From assembly GCA_001871815.1 (NCBI GenBank), contig MNVP01000038.1, positions 1 to 17,488 of the forward strand: DNA of 17,488 bases. Direction: 5' to 3'. Source of the stretch: Candidatus Omnitrophica bacterium CG1_02_40_15. GTDB lineage: Bacteria > Omnitrophota > Gorgyraeia > Gorgyraeales > Gorgyraeaceae. Both the position numbers and the translations under genes were made by a program. The notes beneath the pieces were generated by a model. The model was not told the origin of the DNA and did no database searches. It was given only the letters and a program-made list of their open reading frames with translations. This document shows, piece after piece, positions 16,501 to 17,488 of this stretch (positions within the stretch are counted from its first letter, which is position 1; each line of letters opens with the position of its first letter).

Positions 16501-17488
16501 AAGAGCGGCGAATAGTTAAATTCATACGGAATTGTCCAGAATAAACCGTCATTTAATTGCTTCGACAACATTACGATTAATGGATAAGGTATTGCTTCCA
16601 TAGGCGCATGTTTTTGTGTTGGGCAAAATGCGCACATATGGGGGCACCCTTCCACAAAATCAAAATGAACTCGTATAGGCATACCCTTAACCTTAGTAAC
16701 TTTCGAGACATCAAGCTCATAAAAATATTCCTGAGGGAAATTATCAATAGTCTCTCTTCGTGTCATATTAGGAACTGACTTGAAATATCTGGTCAGCTTA
16801 AAAAAGTCTTCAAACGCCGCGTCAGAATATTCTTCATTTTCTTTCGCGGATTTCCATACCTTGCGCCCATTTTCATTTAAGATACCTTCTCCTTTATAAC
16901 TGGCGTAAGATTCAAACGTTGTTACAAACCAGCCGTGGTGCTCGGCCATAAAATCTTTTTTCTCTTGTTCGGACGTTGGCTTGCCATATATAAAGGCTCT
17001 TTCTCCGCGGTTTACAAGGTTCATCTTATAGAAATACCAGATAAACTTTAAAGAAATAAGCGCGGTGGCGATTAAAAAAATTGATTGCACATGCTCTAAA
17101 GAAGAACCAATATCCCATACCATCCTTGCAACAGGCAGGAGAGAAGGAGCCACCTTGGAAAGCAAAAGCAAACAAATCGAGGCAATAGGCAATAAAAGCT
17201 TTGCAGTAACTACAACTATCAGCGTAGCTATTATAGTAGAAAGCAACACATCCCATTTGGCTAACCATGATGACACAAGATTACGCCCTGTTATCTGCCT
17301 TACATACGCCCTAATCTCGCCTTTTATACCCATATATCCTTCAAGATGGGTTTTTTCATGAGTTAAGATTGAGTTTTGGAGCCAGATAGGGAGGCGTTTC
17401 ATTAAGGCTTTATTTACATACAGGATATTATCTTTAACATAGGCAGGGTCTTTTGAGAGAGGGTCATCTGTTGCTTTATCAAACTCTT
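2856..17488 (-). CDS. Giant multi-enzyme alpha-glucan metabolism polypeptide (5' end outside window)
   Basis: One uninterrupted frame of at least 4,876 codons, ending in TGA at 2856-2858. The first in-window Met is at 17402 (4,848 residues from there), but the frame stays open for all 28 further codons to the window edge and no ribosome-binding site precedes 17402, so the true start is upstream. Domain order: HExxH plus two membrane segments; radical SAM (C253, C257, C260); helical region; M50-like membrane metalloprotease (H1251ESGH1255); GH116 (E1719, D1975); unassigned region; GH77-like glucanotransferase (D2919, E2960); GH133 amylo-1,6-glucosidase (D3255, E3461); Pro/Ala linker; GH13 (D3723, E3776, D3852); helical spacer; GT5 synthase (E4724). 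Most catalytic motifs are intact across the chain, which argues against a decaying fusion. The combination implies a membrane-tethered machine for alpha-glucan synthesis and breakdown. GT5 enzymes normally use ADP-glucose in the cytoplasm, so I infer that the C-terminal half is cytoplasmic. Confidence 0.93.
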   Translation of the reverse strand, partial: EFDKATDDPLSKDPAYVKDNILYVNKALMKRLPIWLQNSILTHEKTHLEGYMGIKGEIRAYVRQITGRNLVSSWLAKWDVLLSTIIATLIVVVTAKLLLPIASICLLLLSKVAPSLLPVARMVWDIGSSLEHVQSIFLIATALISLKFIWYFYKMNLVNRGERAFIYGKPTSEQEKKDFMAEHHGWFVTTFESYASYKGEGILNENGRKVWKSAKENEEYSDAAFEDFFKLTRYFKSVPNMTRRETIDNFPQEYFYELDVSKVTKVKGMPIRVHFDFVEGCPHMCAFCPTQKHAPMEAIPYPLIVMLSKQLNDGLFWTIPYEFNYSPLFYYDPSGLLYRDIMKLFPWVRMPTGMQDLSVAGYFDKGPLKSILDANLKALEKLDYVVIRISAHPSDVHYFEWSNYWLEIQIKYDKLTYEEKIEAGFSGDRDTDILSSDSRARWIANKYIKLYGDLLNKIPKNVSVRVTFYDMPDSTLIDEERANEWAEINSRLRVFFKQRHVKPAMPSQLSHIIQSTRAFVPAIGAKVKSLGDIWNIAKDLSFIKAPSVVYSGGEFYLQVTPDFERRDNFSDAFYSNIDENYEFVLPKSVRTVYQALIDNLSPDEQNNENVQRLKDFIDEAFKGRNLFLEGITASFRITNPLFKIITKRSKKVNAREFYMLCAASGFDVVYFSKGMQVDFLLNQARKEGRVPEYRRILLGRAFIEKKEGEGVSNAEVGLDHVEQAGSATDQDKLKRDLEELLGRRNEAPSLQAMVRGASVEQGLGFGDPAASVTARVRADGKITRKARLNLHEALFNALIKHTSDDKDGNIYKQIIIGILKQEYAHFEGIKGYDLEKLVTLKIAYEQAFEENPSSDKTKQLAKAVAALWLFYERKGYEELFIHLKNNNINSDMVRELGEIALRDNDDNEKLLGSMLIQLSKFMKEDETLILRAARDLSTGKGAIARAIAMALNEPDFVEYLRADAAGFEAVEAYLKTLDVQLEVTQSKQETDLIFGPALSPITKPVDNKIPGRGIRGMVKRDLNSLRTLFVSAILKTFSKIFLSSLILFFATTGIASAFDGKSSLLLDAGNLINAGIASIMFMGIFGKPLTMRGKKKDSGSDGAFQGNLFKSEEDNERAFERAQRDLDYKRVTAEIEAKKEEIRDILLRVQEDASGQEEYWRAVDSSAYDLHEVDANIRHFYTLGDIASIAKDMLWTPAALINFLHKGSRGHGSKSQAMEKLREEILTQVEELVNLEKEKHDIWEKLTQLSILSNISTKYDLVNLPLRFLLFLGLGTPLHESGHETIAKILGIKTQSGLRRYFEGKVNAERAPPIVKLGGIFFNLIAAIVFTSFHILTQQNPDIFIQILSAYFGYVAIINFIMVLFEPIASLILKRGDIWELLHPAIGIPELALQILNLTPHKHKVNHPMLEIPGNQGVPMGGVGAGFAFDTNRAGEIERIHAAGGEVVQVNKALGETGIYIYQRQGNATSTNSTGGYKNVERAGLYPVQWDRIKPSVGDSIAEITVERFSPFIPEDKQATSLPVACNIVNAHNPTNEPIEVSIMFSLNNIAAWQLERKPGPNYYTFARNSEGNTNALRQDDGHTGITFRNTTGRKSNIPLEFTVAAKAGEDVTVSYSVTFDANNFSSDTLENFARSGRLPNNTESRVARSGEEIGGAIAVSFTLKPGETREIPLVLSWDIPEAQLGAKTYNPYYTKFFNTQGDNSWQIACAALDSLQSWRQKIKKWQSRILENSDMPEHLRTALINELYFLADGGTLWDAGTGLMAPLENPDYNHYLTSDVWFYNPMLALLFPEEEKIIMKKFADEIPNKVDGLAEFMNPFPIQEGEVYKILDLSEEELGRVVERFNISPEVRAQIATPLDLIKLYLTKEAITELEEAKGDRVKEAAVIMKSYRERIPRGFEPGKWNASVGLVKTEGASWHDFGYVLTGMVTFIWQNTNRWKDLNSKFVLMIYRAYLLSGKEDKEFLRYCWPAVKKALDYLHDMDTDGDDIPDNEGYSDQTYDTWKMHGLSSYCGSLWLASLEAAIKMGDILDLKAETGKYEGWLARGRDTFISRLWNGSYFNIYSDNNDIMADQLCGVWYAKLLGLPDFIPSELVKKSLETIYHYNFRRFFNGRVGIVNGMTKEGNLIGTEQADEVWIGTNYGLISFMLLYGMKKEAFEIFEVLYKNLWERGYHYYIPEALGKAVPDEKNRIGVDLQREHEGDYIDSFRASKYMRSGAIWNIPISITGLSAQKAVDARAKIEQSPAPEDIKDAVDLLRRYIKRQPGINKYFENIKTREDLIRYLDANPSIAVPFKSTAEKIKAYAIHIDGEVFIVVVNLGEFTSPDSIDGRQKARATVFGRHGFETLLGYQAVDNIFDVYQAEDAIEKDPAGNNLKYRTHSIWQMLDRGLPIGVSEPSDIQVLRLTKTEEIRGKPEKEKAIQDIGDILAAAINEELIEGTSSPSEFLLKIVSEFSDRPDDLSDILKSVSRLSQREAKEKFTEEGIPPVMAFIATLAPDLLKDMKSWNSQVYALLDSVINSDFNKDLFERGEIEVNYKVTRSTAFIFSKYYNGRRIFIPIHFAKRPYNEEDGKAWFSVMNMDLGYSAEVSHKIFDHTIGNFYPLEHPKDDLAKEWAIGVPVISGHRDRSGLSQHGWRFQILEIDAVLSERLAWFKDPSRVNVVVNLPIFSLRRNTNDSGIGKFTDIGGYFKNTLKPSGVNILLLLPFFAVLGESPYAPVNLYALNELFIDWSYVEEVQDGDALLKGLIAPEAEQKSISYDSVRQRERKVALEAFNRFKERHIDKETQQAISFKQFVEQQSFWLQDYAEFMAFHEIIGKPSIEWQAREVELAKSDTRYQELMNMHKYSQWIAHRQFKNAIAIVHEHGGRMLFDAPMFRAGDSVDTWKYGRYFRDVGVRSPGIIRPGLNENWKELVLWNWSELQKDNYEFILRPYRHWLDLGMDGVRSDAAHFAYKFGNGQIASGDEPGDAYIKRLGEIAMEKGKLFVAEALEGMADNVRKFGIMIIDEDWKKMSSHDDARYYDTKEQFIDAFNRLLYSKDYSSMNARFIAFTAGDEHGDPIPVKVVKDEGRRESFWQYRHPEKKDIDYETRARFNIGLYVYNRISTYQAYQKAKKEGDIWEAQSAILDAFKTAAGLFIKHKNGLVQIWASSLDWFQEEWGRDTFISLPGLLLSTGRFEEAKSVFRRFSGYLAGGLIPNKAWNPNKPASFEYNTADSSMWFIHAINEYLEYTGDWKFVEEMLPAMRSIIGNHIKGTGYERYGRFNKIYMDEDGLIVSPAQATWMDADPGGKDAPITPRNGKAVEINALWYANLRFMARVEKKLENSANADRYDSLAGRAKESFKKFWNESAGSLYDVIDAGGLKGEKDASIRPNMVSAASVGGDLLTFEQKISILEIAKNYLLTPYGLRTLSPQDPLYHGRYFTERPPEEKDAAYHQGSAWPYLLGAYIDVLEQARKYEGKDNIDIDTEIRNILTPLIKFLMTNADGSLPELFDGDIPQRQGGTRSQAWSIAEILRVLIKYNIVKEISKQAAYQAQAVPAKPAGEPNPLEAKEDPAFAQIGQEKPRSKDWIKDAIVYEIDVRGYAMQRGPEGKIKTGTFIDIERNLEQIARMIIGSHGSKVIPTLYLKGIYPIGEKNRHSDGSQFSIKDHMAVNLDAGTEEDFRRLVKRAHSLGMRIIIDGVFNHSSRDSWALENHPDWFLWHGKDTVMAGSDGSSHWDDTAQFNHLNPELREYLIQSTLHWAEMGVDGFRVDAAWALLKRYLYEHWSHRWKISWKEFNKQMPEEFLKELVQRANGENPGIYFLMESFYQAGELEGLFMPGDEFRQYVVSYLGGWLSGHGPGEGALDMAINHWGNGLNELKRCLVDGFQAAPLRYADIENHDSRNRVVRKFGKGGAVLALAVLLAAHTVPVIFNGQLLGTGFQVSMDQIETRTGELGGVHWDERDDGYSAACQKILDVLGRDIVFRRGNMYLLDVKDNNGNDVNDVIAILRAWQDENGNLQRRIFIANFSNREASGYVKLPESVHVNSYDDYGIRNLVTGELLSKSLPGEYAGRKLARDGLYVRLSPFDKNNVSSPDAPFIQVFNLFSENRKLEPLFNELAGINTLQELDTFETRHIDSPERLKTAIFERRQDIILAELARKTTLQEFSEAAASLLQSISANLPIYGRLARESSLRLQALFIKELNQKFKEEFRDALWIDIRANQDFKAADTFFRKLLNESELEYLAGFLDNRHSEIRNIAQTILGDYVRHLPPRPLADFIELVNGPAAQNINGNSKWFLGIAEQNPGYSFAQNLKKKYTRGRIVFVTSEVAPFTQKGGMGQVMSSLPQALAKMGYEAIVIMPQYKGLRPPLSGVNQKELDKKLITTIQQLSVPVGGGETGALKWLIQGEVTMHFVDAVHHFDETDHGGDVYRSGEYYKDGGRFGFLSKASLEALEAMNVKPDIIVSNDWHAAAIPVCLKDSWEYNRPFWKNVKIVQIVHVLKAKGDFGKELMDYLRLPWNAFHGSCLEENDKVVLLKGGLARADRVITVSKTYAKEIASFLGEGLEWLLQRIDKEGKLLGVLNRVDTIYWKSDNADKVPYPYTLKDALEQKPKNKSHFQNKYSKPGNDKYKYGYLNENPNAILIGMIGSRGVDQKGVDIAIGAIRMVLEATENTNDPDLTRRKIIELIYNPNSKLDSSTREILKDAVIEDPKALFKDVQFVWYANAESPYKEGLIDLANRFPGKVLVNFNYNDDTAMEYYAACDMQLMPSRFEPGGYPQQIALIFGAIPIVYVTGGLSDAVTTYNLETMEGFGMAYPNTGNEPPNSENLLGGIAWAVYLYRNRGPLDHWSNMVQNAMREDVSWNKSVQEYDEVFQELIMEGRAEDGILGLQAVRNEI
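3975..4002. repeat. Perfect 28-bp palindrome inside the GT5 coding region
   Basis: The arm GCTTCCATGGAATG is followed immediately by its exact reverse complement, with no spacer or mismatch. It sits within the codons for RLPWNAFHGS of the synthase domain, and the phase is such that the plus strand also spells LPWNAFHGS in an open frame. Confidence 0.9.
4608..5270 (-). other. Giant protein: helical spacer before GT5
   Basis: About residues 4045-4265, nearly all amphipathic helix (LQELDTFETRHIDSPERL, FLDNRHSEIRNIAQTILGDY). The last helices look like HEAT repeats. No catalytic motif was seen; a scaffold role is likely. Confidence 0.5.
5292..6794 (-). other. Giant protein: GH13 alpha-amylase-type domain
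   Basis: About residues 3537-4037, a complete GH13 barrel with a C-terminal beta domain. The four conserved regions are intact: IIIDGVFNHSS (D3650, N3654, H3655), GFRVDAAW (R3721, nucleophile D3723), FLMESFY (general acid E3776) and IENHDSRN (D3852). The loop LYLKGIYPIGEKNR followed by GSQFSIKDH resembles intracellular alpha-amylase-like members. It lacks the glycogen branching enzyme signatures I would expect for GlgB. It likely hydrolyses or transglycosylates alpha-1,4-glucan; exact specificity cannot be read. Confidence 0.9.
6795..6920 (-). other. Giant protein: Pro/Ala/Glu-rich interdomain linker
   Basis: About residues 3495-3536 (for example QAQAVPAKPAGEPNPLEAKE), low in hydrophobics and rich in Pro, Ala, Glu and Lys. 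It is a flexible hinge between the debranching enzyme and the GH13 domain and a likely site for proteolytic separation. Confidence 0.65.
6927..8150 (-). other. Giant protein: GH133 amylo-alpha-1,6-glucosidase domain
   Basis: About residues 3085-3492, matching the C-terminal half of glycogen debranching enzymes. Landmarks in order: EEWGRDTFISLPGLLL (D3133), YLAGGLIPN, YNTADSSMWF, TWMDA with D3255, EINALWYANL, YGLRTLSPQDP, YHQGSAWPYLLGAY, and GSLPELFDGDIPQ with E3461 followed by QAWSIAEILR. D3255 and E3461 align with the catalytic acid pair of the family. It removes alpha-1,6-linked glucose stubs left by the preceding transferase domain. Confidence 0.93.
8253..9515 (-). other. Giant protein: GH77-like 4-alpha-glucanotransferase domain
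   Basis: About residues 2630-3050. It opens like MalQ/amylomaltase: VVVNLPIFSLRR, GIGKFTDIGGYF and SPYAPVNLYALNELFIDW. Later pieces match family landmarks: WIAHRQF, GGRMLFDAPMFRAGDSVDTW, GMDGVRSDAAH with the nucleophile D2919, and LFVAEALEGM with the general acid E2960. The third acidic motif, usually an HD pair, reads TAGDEHGDP (D3026-E-H3028) and is divergent. The expected reaction is transfer of alpha-1,4-glucan segments. With the GH133 domain that follows directly, it would form a bifunctional glycogen debranching enzyme of the eukaryotic AGL layout, though that enzyme's transferase half is GH13 rather than GH77. Confidence 0.82.
9516..10787 (-). other. Giant protein: unassigned region between GH116 and GH77
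   Basis: About residues 2206-2629, over 1.2 kb with no recognised family. The first part mixes helix with short strands (AYAIHIDGEVFIVVVNLGEF) and may be a beta-sandwich accessory domain. The middle (about 2390-2490) is helical. The last part is strand-rich with aromatic residues (YNGRRIFIPIHFAKRPYN, HKIFDHTIGNFYPLEH) and runs directly into the glucanotransferase, so it may be that enzyme's N-terminal accessory domain. Confidence 0.4.
10788..13265 (-). other. Giant protein: GH116 beta-glucosidase/glucosylceramidase-type domain
   Basis: About residues 1380-2205, the size of a full GH116 enzyme (N-terminal beta-sandwich then (alpha/alpha)6 barrel). Signatures include GVPMGGVGAGF at the start, YPVQW, NELYFLADGGTLWD with the nucleophile E1719, and DGDDIPDNEGYSDQTYDTWK with acid/base D1975 two residues after T1973, the arrangement described for the bacterial GH116 beta-glucosidase TxGH116 and for human GBA2. 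All key residues are present, so activity on beta-glucosides (or beta-xylosides or N-acetylglucosaminides, also known in the family) is likely. Its beta-specificity is out of step with the alpha-glucan enzymes that follow. Confidence 0.9.
13278..14438 (-). other. Giant protein: membrane module with M50-like metalloprotease motif
   Basis: About residues 989-1375. Hydrophobic segments at roughly 1000-1030 and 1036-1060 are followed by charged coiled-coil-like helices (around 1080-1125 and 1180-1215), then a membrane helix ending in GTPLHESGHETIAKILG, where H1251-E-S-G-H1255 is the HExGH zinc motif of site-2 proteases (M50). Two further membrane segments follow (FFNLIAAIVFTSFHIL and YVAIINFIMVLFEPIASL). 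The second M50 motif (NxxPxxxxDG) is at best degenerate here (INFIMVLFEP, later RGD). Site-2 proteases cut within membranes; in this chain it could process the fusion itself, which is inference. Confidence 0.6.
14370..14389. promoter_or_regulatory. Perfect 20-bp palindrome matching a LacI-family (cre-like) operator
   Basis: TTTTGAAAACGTTTTCAAAA is a perfect palindrome. Its core TGAAAACGTTTTCA (14373-14386) fits every position of the catabolite-responsive-element consensus TGWAANCGNTNWCA and the general centre-CG operator style of LacI-family sugar regulators. It lies inside the giant gene, 49 nt downstream of the in-frame ATG at 14438. It may be chance in AT-rich coding DNA (it encodes LKTFSK). 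Confidence 0.3.
14436..14456 (-). promoter_or_regulatory. Possible internal ribosome-binding site and start (M989) in the giant gene
   Basis: On the minus strand GGGAGGGG stands 10 nt before the in-frame ATG at 14438, the best Shine-Dalgarno-like match I noticed inside the giant frame. The product would begin MVKRDLNSLRTLFVSAI, a basic start followed by a membrane segment, which looks like a natural protein N-terminus. No clear promoter lies just upstream. Confidence 0.3.
14448..15362 (-). other. Giant protein: disordered linker and helical region
   Basis: About residues 680-755 are rich in Glu, Gly, Ala and Ser (for example EKKEGEGVSNAE) and look like a flexible linker. About residues 756-985 are almost all helix-forming with regular Leu/Ala spacing (for example LNLHEALFNALIKH, VTLKIAYEQAFEENP), resembling HEAT- or TPR-like helical repeats. 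No enzyme motif was recognised. Confidence 0.5.
15603..16691 (-). other. Giant protein: radical SAM domain
   Basis: About residues 238-600. The [4Fe-4S]/SAM-binding signature CPHMCAFCPT gives C253-x3-C257-x2-C260, placed after a first beta strand (IRVHFDFVEG) as in the radical SAM barrel. Later strand-like pieces (YVVIRISAHP, VSVRVTFYDMP) fit the remaining barrel. Radical SAM enzymes use S-adenosylmethionine to start difficult modifications of peptides, cofactors or sugars. The substrate is unknown here, and I know of no glycogen-pathway enzyme with this domain attached. Confidence 0.85.
16999..17488 (-). other. Giant protein: HExxH motif and two membrane segments
   Basis: Residues before and up to about 135 of the giant protein. 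A hydrophobic helix leads into T-H15-E-K-T-H19, a zincin-type HExxH motif, followed by EGYMGIKGEIRAY. Two strongly hydrophobic stretches follow at about residues 52-84 and 106-126. This looks like the tail of a zinc-metallopeptidase-like domain whose body lies off the window, followed by a membrane anchor. The peptidase reading rests on the motif alone. Confidence 0.45.

Noticed and set aside
1..17488. tRNA, rRNA, CRISPR array, transposase or prophage genes
   Set aside because: I looked for these and saw no supporting sequence on either strand.

Overview
The window looks like chromosomal DNA of an uncultured, AT-rich Gram-negative-type bacterium. Every convincing gene lies on the minus strand. 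The one exceptional feature is a giant reading frame that fills 84% of the window. Together with the PilZ protein and the divergent carbohydrate enzymes it recalls lineages known for giant proteins, such as Omnitrophota. That placement is inference from style, not proof.

Read in transcription order, from high to low coordinates. (1) 17488-2856 is one uninterrupted frame. It is open at the window edge, so the true start lies outside. At least 4,876 codons are visible. It encodes a multi-enzyme polypeptide in this order: an HExxH motif and two membrane segments, a radical SAM domain, a helical stretch, a membrane module with an M50-like HESGH motif, a GH116 glucosidase, an unassigned region, a GH77-like 4-alpha-glucanotransferase joined to a GH133 amylo-1,6-glucosidase (together a glycogen debranching enzyme), a GH13 alpha-amylase-type domain, a helical spacer, and a GT5 glycogen/starch-synthase domain. 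Residue numbers below count from the first in-window Met of this frame, at 17402. (2) 2805-2473 encodes a small PilZ domain protein (c-di-GMP receptor type), 50 nt after the giant gene. (3) A strong sigma70-type promoter at 2449-2422 opens a sugar-transport unit: two CUT1-family ABC permeases (2380-1496 and 1493-654). (4) A 157-nt spacer holds a nested inverted repeat. (5) From 496 off the left edge runs the start of a secreted protein with a carbohydrate-binding-like domain.

The genes suggest uptake and remodelling of oligo- or polysaccharides. The secreted protein and ABC permeases would handle external sugars. The giant protein would build (GT5), debranch (GH77+GH133) and trim (GH13) alpha-glucan, with a beta-glucosidase-type GH116 and two maturation-like modules (radical SAM, metalloprotease) in the same chain. 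It has the look of a covalent, membrane-tethered glycogen metabolon. No tRNA, rRNA, CRISPR array or transposase was seen.
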